Shown: piece after piece, positions 47,751-59,080 of the stretch | Layout: each line of letters begins with the position of its first letter | Numbering within the stretch: the first letter of the stretch is position 1 | Source: Lineus longissimus | Taxonomy: Eukaryota; Nemertea; Pilidiophora; Heteronemertea; Lineidae | Assembly (NCBI RefSeq): GCF_910592395.1 | Contig: NC_088321.1 | Location: forward strand, 4,896,001 to 4,960,000 | DNA length: 64,000 bases | Reading direction: 5' to 3' | Translations under genes and position numbers: made by a program | The notes under the pieces: generated by a model | Told to the model about the DNA's origin: nothing | What the model saw: only the letters and a program-made list of their open reading frames with translations | The model's database searches: none

Positions 47751-48276
47751 AAATGCAAGGTCAAACTAGTATAATAGTGAGTATAAAGTGAAGCTAGTGA
47801 TATATTGTTTCTGAGCTGGATGAAATTGCTGTGTGTTGTCGAAACTGGTGGTTGTAATCTCTTGCTAGTCTCTTAGCTCTCTCCTTTAATCCACCCTCCT
47901 CTTCTAGTTCTAGCCTGTCCTTATGGTAATCCATGTCTTTAACTGCCCCCTTCTCTTGGCTTGATAGAAAGCACGCATTCGGATTGTCCTCACAACTCGT
48001 CATCTAATCCTAGTTTTTAGCTCGCTTTCCCATTTCTTATAGTACCATTTCCTATTGTCCATTTCTTTCAGACAATTCATTGCTGCTGCTGAAATTCGGG
48101 CACCAAGTCTCTTGAGCTTCAGTGGAATGGACTTTCCCCGTGTATTGTTCATGGTGTGGATTGCTGCATGAACACGACTGCGATAGTTTTTAAGGTGAGT
48201 CACGTTTTTTGGCGCAATCAAATTCAATTGCCGATTGGCACTCTCACAGGCCTGTGTGTTTGTCGCATGTCATATC

Positions 48277-49120
48277 TTTTTGGCTCACCTGTGAGCCTTT
48301 AGCATTACGCAGTGTCCGTCAGTCATTGTCGTCGTCGTCGTTAGACATGGGTGGCACGTTTTGTAACCGTTCAAGCTTTTGAACTCTAACTTGGTACACA
48401 TGTACCCCTAGGTGACCGCTACTCAGAGACCGAATCGCGGCCTCATATGATACACAGTTTTGCCACCAGGGGGCCAGAGGTCAAAAATGGAAAAATTGTG
48501 TTTTCTCCCTTATCACCGGTCTGAAAAATTTGAAAAAAATATGGTAGGTACTTCTACCAATGGGACATCGAATATCCTCCGGGTTTTTGATATTACCTAC
48601 TTTTGAAGCTCACAGAGGTCAAAGTTTGTCGGCAGCAACACGGTTAGTCGGTGGTGGCACGTTTCGTAACCACTTTAGCCAGAGATCTCAAACTTGGTAC
48701 AAATGTACCCCTGGGTGACCCCTACTCAGAGACCGAATCTTGGCGTAATACAATTCACAGTTTGGCCTATAGGAGGCCAACACCACCTGCCTCTGATCAT
48801 ACCAGCCGACTGAAACATGTTATCCTTGGCGACTTCAACATGAATTCAATAGTGGGAGGTGAACATTTCAATGCCAAACTTGAAAAATTCTTTCTCCAGG
48901 AATATAACATGAAGCAAACAGTCGCTGAAGAAACAACTGATTACCACACCAAATTAGACCTTGTATTTACAAATGCACATCATGTGGACCATACAGGGGT
49001 CATTGACAATTGCTGGTCTGACCATAAAATGATATATACAGCTTTACCAATGTCAGAATCACTGACCCCGTAGCCTTCCCTTTGACACAGGTGAGCTCAT
49101 GGTCCCTGGACCATTTCATT
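48277..49120 (+). mobile_element. Pearl-like repeat carrying an endonuclease remnant
   Basis: Starts TTTTTGGCTCACCTG with a short (GTC)n tract at 48331-48341. It has about one and a half core units (CCACCAGGGGGC at 48463) and ends GGTGAGCTCATGGTCCC and TGGACCATTTCATT. Unlike other copies, 48783-49073 is coding-like. It is inserted in the Mutator-like transposase, which supplies clear external borders. Confidence 0.75.
48783..49073 (+). pseudogene. Helentron-type apurinic-endonuclease C-terminal remnant
   Basis: About 95 residues with VILGDFNMNSI, TTDYHTKLDLVFTNAHH and WSDHKMIYTALP, ending at a stop 40-50 bp before the repeat's 3' terminus. GDFN and SDHK are the last two conserved blocks of the endonuclease/exonuclease/phosphatase fold. 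Helentrons carry such a domain at the C-terminus of their Rep-helicase protein, next to the element's 3' end, which is the position seen here. A LINE endonuclease is the alternative, but the location against the 3' end favours a Helentron. The N-terminal half is missing. Confidence 0.65.
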
Positions 49121-50718
49121 TAGACATGTTTTGCTCAACTTCATCTCCAGTATGCTTCTCACTAGAAGCTTGTCAGCATCACTCATGTTGAGGTCCTTGG
49201 CTGACAACTCCAAGTTGCCTAGTTTGCATGCACTCCACCAAGAACTTTGGCCATCGCATACGGTTGTTTCGATTGAACACTGGCTGCAGTCACCGTCGAA
49301 ACAAGCGATCAGATTGTCCACTATTGTGGCTAAGTTTTCACCAATTTGGTCAGTGTCCCCATGATACTTTTTAAACAGGGTATCGAAAATTGTGGATGCA
49401 CGGATTGCAATGTCACTGGAGAGACATTTCTTCGCCTCTGCTGCATCAGGTGCCTTCATACCAGCAAACATTCCCTTTGAAAATTGGGCTCTCATGCCTT
49501 CACGAAATCGGGCTTGACCCAAATGATATGTATCCGACATCCTTTCTACTTTTAAGGCCTTCCCAAGAAAGGTGCTGAAAGCATCCTCCATGCCGGCACT
49601 ACATCTACTGTCACCGTCGGTTGTACAGCAATGAACAAGTAAGTGATTAGCTGCCAACTCTAAGCCAACCATATTACCAATGTCATATTCCCTGAGAACT
49701 TGATAATCTGGAAGATTCGCCTTGCATCCATCATGTGCTTCATCTGTGCCACACTTTGGTTGGAACCCTCTTCCTAAAAGCCATGCACCCTTATAACACA
49801 GTTTGTCTAGTATTCCTACTGCAATGATTTTGTGGGACGGTGTCTCATTTTCACGAACTAATCCCACCGCTTGAGTTGCGGTTTGACCGGGCCTACTTCG
49901 TCTGGCAATAGTAACACTATTGTAGACTGTATCCATTTGAACACTGACTCCTGATTGATCACATCTCATTCTTTTCACCTCTTTTAGATAATCCTGTTGT
50001 CTCTTCAAGTCCTCCTTATTCATTTCAACAGTTTCCATCCCAACCCTGTTGACGGTGTTTTGTAAACTTGACTTCGACATTGGTGGAACATTTGCTATTG
50101 ACAGTAATGTCCTAGTCTTTGATTGGCTACCAATTTCCTGAGAAGCCAGTGCCAATGCAACATTTATTTCACCCTGCTTTGCACCACGACCTTGCTTCTC
50201 TATTTCATTATAGAGTTTATAATAATGCTTCCCACAAGCAAAATTACAATTTGCACACCTCAGTGCTCAGCGAGCACTAGCACCCTTCTTGATGTCATGT
50301 TCTATCTCAAACTTTGGAATGTCACAGTGACCAATAAAGTTAAAATGGAGCTCTGCACACCCATTCAGCATTTCAAGAATTTTAAATTTGCTGGCAACAA
50401 TGTTAATATCCTCAGTTAGTTTAACATCCGTATTGTCCTTTGCAGCATCCTGTTCCCTCCGGCGAAGTATCTTCAGTGGGCTGACCGTGTTCTCGACCGT
50501 CGGTGAATAGATTATCCCATGCGATCGCTCACGCACAACATTGTTGTAATCCTCATGACTGAAACGAGACCAGCTACCATCGGTTTTCTCTGGAGGCATT
50601 GTCCTGCTGTAGGGCGAGTGGTGAGAGTGACCAACTTGAAATCCATGGCTTGGCTTTTTGCTGAGCTTAGGCATCTTGAGTAGAAGTTTACTCTGTGGAG
50701 TCCACATGTAAAGTGACC

Positions 50719-50731
50719 CCCCCCCCCCCCC
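50719..50731. repeat. Poly-C tract
   Basis: Run of C just upstream of the Mutator-like start. It is prone to length error in assemblies. Confidence 0.9.
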
Positions 50732-51164
50732 GAGCATACCTAGTTGAAGCTTGAGGATATTGGGATGGTTCATCATTGTGCTTCTTTGTACTGATGAGTT
50801 GCTAAGATAAACAAATATTTTAGCCATAACAAAAGTCATATTCTAATGAAAAACAAACATGTGGTACACATGTGTCCCTTGGTCTTTCAAGCTCAGAATG
50901 TGAGTAAATGAGGTTTCTCAGGGTCAAAGGGGTTCACTTTGAATTGGCCACACATGCTCTTTGCTGGCCATGTGAAGTTCAAACTTGACAGGTAGGCAAG
51001 TGTGAATCTGAAGTAATCTGGAATTGTGACTTTTTGAAAATTCAGACTCGGTGATTTGAGACAATTTCTATAATCCGTTGTCATGGTAACTGCCCAAACT
51101 TAGAAACCTGGCCCTGGGACATCCAACAATGACCATATGAACTCAAAAACTCTTTCTTTCTAAT

Positions 51165-51510
51165 AATTAATAATTATGAGACTTATATAGCACTAAATCC
51201 GACTGGTTTCAGTCGCTCAAAGCGCTTCACATACCCCTAGCTATTGGCATGTACATTCTTAGTTCAAGCTCTACTCTCTGGGAGTATTACAGGTCCGAGC
51301 TGCAGCTATACAGCGCTCAGGACTAACATTCATAGTGTGCCAACTCTGCCAGCTAGGTACCTATTTACTCCTGGGTGGAGAGAAGCAAGTAGGGTTTAGA
51401 GCCTTGCTCAAAGTCACAAAGACGAAACAGCAGTGACCCTTCTGAGAATCGACCAACGACCTCCTGATTATGAGCCCGGTGCTCTAACCACTAAGCCACT
51501 GATCTTCCCT
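51165..51510 (-). repeat. tRNA-derived SINE
   Basis: Read on the minus strand, the head is tRNA-like: GTGGCTTAGTGGTTAGAGC (A box), a stem with GGGCTCATAATC and GGTCGATTCTC (B box-like). The body follows with GCCTTGAGCAAGG-type and CAAAGCGCT-type blocks, typical of an aquatic-animal SINE. The AT-rich tail is near 51165. Confidence 0.7.
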
Positions 51511-52434
51511 ATAATGATGTATATATCCTTTATTTCAAACTAACAGTGCTTGGTAGGATTTAATAATTTTTAACAGGAATATTACATGTTGGGTATTTAA
51601 GAATTTGCCACGCCCACATCACTTCAACATAGAATTTGAGGCCGGACATAGCAATAAGATGAACTCAAATAAAAAAATTTATAATTCAATATAATTCAAA
51701 AATTCCTTTTGCACAGTAAAGTGGACATCTTGGGAAATCTGAAAACAGCAGAACATTCGACCTGGGGCCAACATTGGTTCTCTAGTACTATTGGAAACAT
51801 GGCAGCATTCTTGCGGGAGACTTAAATGTGGACAGATTTTGTCTTATTTTCTCGACCCTTCACATTGTTTACACTTCTTTTGCATGTTTTTGAATCAGTT
51901 TTAAATGAATTATCATACATTTTAACCCTTAGCAGATTTGCATTACTCATTCCATGCTATTGAACAAAAATCTAAAAATCGAGACTGATATGTACTGTGT
52001 TGTAGGCCTATCCATAGTGTTGGATGTGATATACCTCATGCCTATGAACTGTACTATCAGTTGATGTAGGGCCTTACATGCAGTCAGAATTAGTCATTTT
52101 ATTTCAGACTCTTCTACTGGTTGCAGTATCCTGCAAGACCTGGGTCCTGTCAGTTCACTTTGCAATCTCTGATTGAGGCACTGATGCATCAGATCACTCT
52201 TCAAGGACAAGGCTGTACCGGCACGATATATCCTCATCGGAGAATGTGACCAATTTAACATCTATTATCTGTTGAGGTGGATTCATAACAAAGCATTTGA
52301 CCATTTTTTCTCTCTTTTTAATGAATCGACATATTTGTCGGATTTCAACGCATTTACAGAGTATAAGTGCAGACCCTAGGGGAATCGGGAAATGGCAGAA
52401 ATTCTGACCTGGGGTCAAAACTGGCTCTCTACTA
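51511..52434. other. Spacer without a gene
   Basis: AT-rich. Parts near 51830-51950 resemble 47280-47370 (an ATTTTCTC..CC then TTTTAACCCTT pattern), so it is probably related transposon flank. Confidence 0.35.
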
Positions 52435-52910
52435 GGGCAGAGACATGTATTCATCCACAGGCGGAAGTGTGGCACTGGCACATAGTCCGTACTGAACTGT
52501 GAAGCTGTGGTAAATACATGACTGTGATGGGTGAAAGTGGATTTATTCTTCAATCTTTGGTGGATTCTTAATCTACAGAGCCAGGCCATAACAGGGATAT
52601 AATTTTTGATAATTAATTTAAGGAAATATTGTGTCAGTGGCCAGTTTAGAACTTGTATTCTAATAGGCCCAGTCCGCAAGTGACGATTTGATGGCAATCC
52701 TGTACACAAATCAATTTTTCTCAGGCAATCTGTATTGGAATGTTTTGAATTTTTACTATTATTTTGATAAAAGCCTCTTCATAACACATATAAAATTTGG
52801 TGGGAATTAAAGCACCCTTGGTGTACTTTTTTCACCAACCTATGTTCATTAAAATGTACACAGAATGTACACGCTGGCTAATAGAGGTCTCTGGACTGCA
52901 AAATTTTTTT
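52435..52910. repeat. Direct repeat, copy B
   Basis: Diverged copy of 46763-47225 in the same orientation. It lacks the coding exons upstream, so it is a truncated or deleted relative of the element carrying the DDE-type gene. Confidence 0.65.
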
Positions 52911-53029
52911 TTGCGTCTCAGTAGTTAAATTGATTCATAAATACAGTAGTTGTCAGGTTCATAATAATGTTCAGTTATGGATAATTTGATTCTTTTCTGG
53001 TATTTTGATTGTGTACAACTCAAAATTTA

Positions 53030-53200
53030 GCAAGGGGGGATTTGCTGTGTATTGCACTCTTTGTAATTCGCGCCTTACGTTGGTGGCGCCGTTTGTGTTA
53101 AGTTCAATAAACCTCGTTGTAGTTTCGGTATTTAGAATGGAACATTGTCTTTGTGTTCTTCCTTCTAATGGTGCTATTTAGGACCCACATATATAGTAAA
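53030..53200 (+). repeat. Possible polypurine tract and LTR end
   Basis: AAGGGGGGA followed by GC-rich sequence, the AATAAA of TTCAATAAACCTCGTTG and a CTTCCTTCTAATGG tail. This is the order of a polypurine tract and LTR of a BEL/gypsy element. No partner LTR was found. Confidence 0.3.
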
Positions 53201-53261
53201 CCGAGTCTCTGTTAAACTTTGATCTAAAGGCCTCCATACACTGCATGACAGAAGTCATTTT

Positions 53262-53489
53262 GTGGCGTGTTACCAAAAAAAATTTTGCAATGTAGATTTT
53301 GTGATCTTTGGGGAGATGCATGAATGTCCTTTCAACGTCAAGTCCCCTCTGTACCACGATAGGAACGAAAAGAGGAAAAAGATAGCCGAAATCGCTACTG
53401 AATTGGAGGTCACCGGTAAGGTTCACATTGGTAATGTTGGTAAATATGCCCGACCAATTTCAATACACGTTTACCCAAGAAATAAATGA
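53262..53489 (+). other. Short unassigned open frame
   Basis: 75 residues ending at a TGA that overlaps an AATAAA-like signal (AAATAAATGA), with sequence such as EKRKKIAEIATELEV. Family not recognised. It could be a last exon or a fragment of a mobile element. Confidence 0.2.
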
Positions 53490-54261
53490 ACAAAATTTTA
53501 CTATCCAGTTTAATATTATTTGCTTGGAAGACAATACAAGAAAATTGGTTGTAAACCCTGTGATTACGTAATTCATCCACTACTTATGAATCCATGTTGG
53601 TCGTTTAAATTAGAATCAGGACAGAGCAAATCGCACGTGGACCCATTTCCCTTTGCCTGGTACACAGGCTACAGGCAAAGATTCTGTGGCAAAGTGTGAA
53701 ATGTCATTCATGTTGATTATACTTGAGTGCTTGTACTGTTTTAATACCCGCCGTTGTTTATGTTAACAGCAGATGACGCAATCAAGAAAATCGTATTCGT
53801 CTGGTTCGTCTTCACCGAATGATGATAATGAGAGACAGACATACCGATGCGACCAGTTCGGTGTCTGCCATGGTTATGAAGTGTGACGTCGGTGTAGAAG
53901 AGTTTTGGTCATTGTTGACGTGGAATGTCATGAATGTGTAAGTGACCAGTCAACAACTGTGGAAAGTCACAAAAATATTTGTGGCAAATGGTGATTTCTG
54001 TGGCCTGTCGGGATCATTTTGTAGCAAATGTGTGCTACATTATTGACTATTGTCGAGTGTCACCTGGAAACATATGTTGCAGGTGCGTTTTGGACGTCCA
54101 CATGTCTATCAGTGTGTGGAGAAATTTCGACTTCTGTGAAATGTCACCAGAATGTCTTTTGTCGAAGGTGACTTTGTAGCAGCTGATTTCTACTTTTGTC
54201 ATGTAGTGTATGAAGGCCTTTAGACCGTATTTGCGTCGTTAAGCGATTCTGAGACTATAAA

Positions 54262-54410
54262 CGTGTCTCTATTGAACATTGAACTTCAAGCAATCGGTAA
54301 TTGTGGTCATTGTGCTCTGTGATGTGTCGTTATTTGTCACATCTTAAAACCAATTTCGCAAAAGTCTCTATTGAACATTGAACTTCAAGCAATCAGTAAT
54401 TGTGGTCATG
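54262..54410. repeat. 45-bp direct repeat pair
   Basis: GTCTCTATTGAACATTGAAC followed by TTCAAGCAATC occurs at 54263 and again at 54365, 103 bp apart, with one substitution. Confidence 0.8.
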
Positions 54411-54724
54411 TCTACCGAATCAGGATCTTTCGATTTACCACTAAATGATATTGTGATGTGACGATCATCTTTATTGTACCTAAATCATTGCTCTCCGTTT
54501 TCTGTTGAGATACCATTTTTGCAGTTCCATATAGTGTTCAACTCATTGCCCTTTCAAAAATTTTGCTACAATTGGACTCAAAGTACTGAGCTGTGGACTT
54601 CACTGACACAAACGATCATCGACTGTCCAAAGGAAACAGCAGCCACTTTGTTGTATATGAGATGCTTCTTGACCGCCGACTTGGCTGATAGTTATAACGA
54701 CATCATTGGAGACTAAATCTTATT

Positions 54725-55150
54725 CCTGAGCATAATCGGCGTTCATCATAGAGACAAGGGAGCCGCTATCAAATAGAATAGTAACAGTTTTGGAAGTTTC
54801 CATTACGTACACGGCATAGGTTTGAATTGAATAGCGGTCAAAAAGAGCCCCCTGCAAGAGATGATGATGGCTATAAGCACAAGACCAAAAGAACAATCAG
54901 CTGAGTTCTGTCGAGAATTCGAAATATCATGACATATTTGAGATGACGTAACTTGACCACTAGCCGTGATTGTCACATTCACTGAGTATTTTGCATAAAT
55001 AGGCTCTACACGACGAATGTCTGCTCCCGCCACACGATGAATCATGATCTCACTTTTCATCCAGCCAGAGCATAAGAGTGTCATAGGTTTACTTGCATTG
55101 ATGCACAATGTTATTTCATCAGAACCATTTGTAACTGATCGATCCAACTG
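54725..55150 (-). pseudogene. LTR-retroelement protease fragment
   Basis: In one frame, TVTILFDSGSLVSMMN (54740-54790) has the D-S/T-G active-site pattern and following residues of a retropepsin. An upstream frame (54803-55147) with ITLCINASKP and KSEIMIHRVAG lies out of phase. It is a small inactive remnant whose clade is not assignable. Confidence 0.45.
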
Positions 55151-55306
55151 GCATGGCCTTCGCTATCAATTTGGTCGAAATCAAGAACCATGAATTACAA
55201 TCTTCGAACTTGAGCACACTTTGAAAGGCCACTTTAAACCTACCTCCACAGCTTCAGTCACCGCCGAAATGGGGGACGATCCCCAAAAAGTATCAATGCG
55301 AGACAA

Positions 55307-57278
55307 TGGGTGATTTCAAAGTCAGTTTTTAGATTTAGTTTTAAAACTAAATGGAACACTAAAACCCTTGATTAAGCCAGCATTGAAATGAAGCGGGTTT
55401 TAGTTTCATCCTATTTCAAAGTCGGTGGTTGTTGGTTTTAGCATTATGTCCGGTTTTAGCTTACAACTAAGGGATGGTTTTAGTGTCAAAAAATAACACC
55501 GGGACTAAAACTAAAACTCTCCACAACACCAGAAATGAAATCAGTTCTGGTGTTAGTTTTGACACTCAGATTTAGCATTATCCTATTTCAAATTAGGTTT
55601 TAGTTTCACACTGAAACCAATTGGAACACCAAGGTCTGATCTTAATCCCAGCTCGGTGTTATATTTGTAAGATTTGTAGTGCATTTTGTATTACCAATAT
55701 GAAATGGCCAGGGCCATTGTGCTCACCTCATGTGGAGGAAAGATGGATAAAGAGCATGGTATTGTGTCATGTAGTGTTAGGTTTGATGTAGGTCCAAGCA
55801 ATTACAATTTCCCCAAAATGGCCAATTTACAGTACATTCGACCTCTGTGACCTTGAAAAGTAGGTCAAATCAAAGAAGACCCGGGTGACACATTGAATGG
55901 TTGTAAGAATTAGATGTACCTATGATATAAAATTGGTGCCAATCGGGCAAGTAATACTAGGAATAATGGCATTTTGAAGAATTTAGGATTTGGCCCCCTC
56001 CCTGGAGGCCAAACGGCAAATCAGATCGCACCAAACTTCGGTACCCGAGACCACCTGACCAAGGGGTACATGTGTACTTAATTTGTGATCAATAGTCATT
56101 GCAGATAAGAAACGTGCCATAGTTACGGCCTGACGGCCAATTTACGCCATTTGACCTCTGTGACCTTGACAAGAAGGTCAAATTAAAAACCTGTGTGACA
56201 TATACTGTATGGTGGTTAGATGTACCCATGATATCAAATTGGTGGCAATCGGGCAAGAAGTTAAGGAATAATCACATTTTTAAGGTTTTTGGATTTTGCC
56301 CCCTGGTGGTCAAGTGGTGAATCATATTGGACCAAACTTCGGTCCCTGAGATCACCTGACTAAGGGGTAAATGTGTACCAAATTTGGGATCAATAGTCAT
56401 TGCAGTTTAGAAACGTGCCATCGTTACATCCTAACGGCCAATTTACACCATTTGACCTCTGTGACCTTGAAAAGGAGGTCAAATCAAAAACCCGGAGGAT
56501 ATATGATGCACCTTTGCTAGAAGTACCTACCATATTTTTTTCAAAATTTCCCGACTACTATTAAGGGAGATATTGCATATTTTCACTTTTAACGTTTGGC
56601 CCCCTGGTGGCCAAACCATGAAACGAATCGGACCGAAACTTGGTCTCCAAGGTGTCATTACATAAGGGTACATGTGTACTAAGTTTCAACTCAATAGCTC
56701 TAACAGTTACGAAACGTGCCCTGCTAACGGACGACGGACGACGGATGACGACGACGACGACGACGACAACGGACGACGGACGCCACGGTATGGGATAAGC
56801 TCACCTCTGCTAAGAGGTGAGCTAAAAACTAACACCTTAGGCATTAACACCAAGTGGATTTCAAAGTTGGTGTTGGTGTTAAGAAAAAAAAATCATGTTG
56901 TTCGTACCATTTCAAGAAGTAGTTGCTAGTGTTTTGAACGCTGATGGGAATGATGATGGACATGAAAGAAGACGACTTAATTTATATAGATGGGAAGCGG
57001 TTACAATAGGGAAACAACAGTAACAACGACAACAACATGCATGTTTGGTTTTTCCAAGGTTTTATCTCTGTCCATCTTGGTGTTAGTTTTACTTGCAGGA
57101 TAAAACTTCTTCTTAGTTTCAGCCCAGGTTTTAGGTGTTTAGATAAAACCAGGTGTTGGTGTTAAACTAAAACCTCGAATTGGTCTTATCCAGACATAGG
57201 TTTTTAGGGGTGGAAATTAAGAATAAAACTGACACTAACACCCAACACTAAAACCAAAACCAACTTTGAAATCACCCA
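55307..57278. mobile_element. Inverted-repeat element with GTTTTAGT arrays
   Basis: The ends TGGGTGATTTCAAAGT and, in reverse, ACTTTGAAATCACCCA mark the element. Between each end and the core, dozens of GGTTTTAGT/ACTAAAAC-type motifs occur in both orientations (55320-55680 and 56830-57260). A pearl-like repeat is inserted in the middle. Without it, about 850 bp remain with no transposase. It resembles fold-back or subterminal-repeat-rich DNA transposons. Confidence 0.7.
55701..56828 (-). mobile_element. Pearl-like repeat, copy 5 (inverted)
   Basis: Full-length copy in reverse orientation, from GAAATGGCCAGGGCCATTG at 55701 to the GAGGTGAGCTAAAAA end at 56828. The (GTC)n tract is short. The CTCF-like block is at 56599-56613 in reverse. 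It is nested in the inverted-repeat element. Confidence 0.85.
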
Positions 57279-58675
57279 ATGTTGATTTAGTACGAGCAGC
57301 TGTCCTTTCTTTCCCAGTTAAGTCATGTTCAACAAATTCGAACAATGATCCAGACACTATAAAAACGTTCGAACCGTATCCTGTCGAAACGATCAATTTA
57401 GTTTTTATTGTTCGTTCATTAAGACGTACTTAGTGACGAGGTCGATTGACGTTTTGACTGACTTGTACCAACGTCTCTTGTTTGTTCCCTACGGGTTCGT
57501 CTTGAGCTGAGCCGTATTTCTAATGACGTTCGTCTCCTATGGAGACAGCGACCACGGTGTCCCAGCAAATCGATGGGCTGTACTCATGAAACGATGGTTT
57601 AGTTTAGATCATGTGTATTAATGAAATGCATTGAGCACCAAATTAAAATTAGTTCGTTTTAAGGTTTGCTCACTAAATGTGAACATCAGATAGTCTAGAT
57701 CTGCTGACGCAAAATTGGATATATGAAAATTCTGATGAGGGTTCGAGCGTACCGAAATCGATCGTGGAATATGTATATAGTGTAAATAAACGTCTACATC
57801 ATGAAGATGTTAGCAACTTTCATTGCGTATATATGGTTGTATCGCTATATGAAAATTCGTTCCTATTATAATTATAATGAGATTATAATACTGTCAAACG
57901 ACTGATTATTTCGAGATAACATGTTTAAAAAATGTGTAAAACATAATATTACACGGATTACCTGTCCGACTTACACGTTTTTAAGTTTACGTACCTGTAT
58001 TAAACCAATCAGCTCGCGGTTTCATTTTGAAATCAATGCCTGGTTTCACCATACCAGTTGAATGGTATTATTTCACATTTGAAATATAATACTAGTAGTT
58101 CTTCTTAACTTGAGAATTTGGTGTGTTGAAAATATTTCAGTCTAAGTTGCTTTACTTATGTGGTTCGGGGGCTTAGATTAACCCGTCGTGGTCAAAAAGC
58201 TGATTTGCGAGTTAAAAATGAATAAATGGCTTGACGTTTATTTCGAGTTCGTAACCTTTATCAGTGTTGTGTGCCATAGCTTTTCGACAACGCGGCCACT
58301 AAATAACGACGAGAATGGTACTTCATCTTAAGCGATTTTCCAGACATCAACTGCCATATATTATTCCGAACATAACTCTTGAGCCTAATACTTGCAGGGC
58401 AGAAAAAACCTCACCCAGGGCATAAATCCATGGAATATTTGACAGGTCATGACCATGATAATTTCAGGGTTTGGGGTCTGACGTTTTTTGGGTCGTTTTG
58501 TTTTTAATTCAACTGTCCCGTCACATTTCCGGGCTTGGTGGGTTGACCTCTTGATTACCGCCGACCACAATACGATGTAGTCGTTTGCTAATCGACAAAC
58601 CATTATACCACCGACAGCGAATTTGGTCACTATGGTATGAATCATTATACATGTTATAAGGTAGGCATAGGCTGT
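57279..58675. other. Spacer without a gene
   Basis: No recognisable feature. Confidence 0.4.
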
Positions 58676-59080
58676 TATTGTTAAAGAGATCCGGTGTAAT
58701 GTTTTTGAGTGTTTCTATTTTTGAGTGTTTCCCCTCATTGTCTGGGAACGCTAAAAGATAGATTGACAAGTTTTTCTGTGTTTCCCCCTATTGAAAAGTC
58801 ATGGTCTCTCTAGCTGCCTATTGTTTGGAAACACTGACACATGGGAAACAACCACAGATGTTACACCGGTCGTGAGGCTAGCTGAACGTAGTAAAAAGGA
58901 CTAAATTGGTGGTTACCTCTTATATGTCTTATGCAGTCCATTGACCGGAGTCAGTAATGTAACGCAACGTTTTGCAATGTTACCGAGATGCCCAGCCAAA
59001 TTAATCAACTATCTAAGGGGAACTCGAAACTGCTTAGATTTATCTGGATTTTTCCCGCCATAGGTTCTAACCGGGCCATT
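58676..59080. repeat. Dispersed repeat with internal MITE-like insert
   Basis: Related to 3065-3360 (TTAAAGAGATCCGGTG, then GGGGAACTCGAAA). Positions 58688-58870 are bracketed by CCGGTGTAATGTTT and ATGTTACACCGG, an inverted pair that suggests a small insertion absent from the other copy. Confidence 0.45.

Larger units (their letters stand above)
47794..50674 (-). pseudogene. Mutator-like transposase, interrupted
   Basis: The N-terminal part runs from the ATG at 50674 (MPKLSKKPS) through PEKTDGSWSRFSHEDYNNVV, GCAELHFNFIGHCDIPKFEI, SVQMDTVYNS, CTTDGDSR, DTYHLGQARFREGMRAQF and CFDGDCSQC to about 49122, all in one frame. There is a single TGA at about 50266. A pearl-like repeat (48277-49120) then splits the gene at KTCLN. 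The C-terminal part resumes with HATNTQACESANRQLNLIAP (48260-48000) and ends near 47794 after a further frame change. It matches the animal Mutator-like transposase family by motif order. The DDE-region residues visible are in DTVYNS and TTDGD. It is inactive as it stands. Confidence 0.82.

Noticed and set aside
51440-51510. Functional methionine-type tRNA gene on the minus strand
   Set aside because: No paired acceptor stem, and it is joined to a SINE body; pseudo-tRNA head of a SINE.
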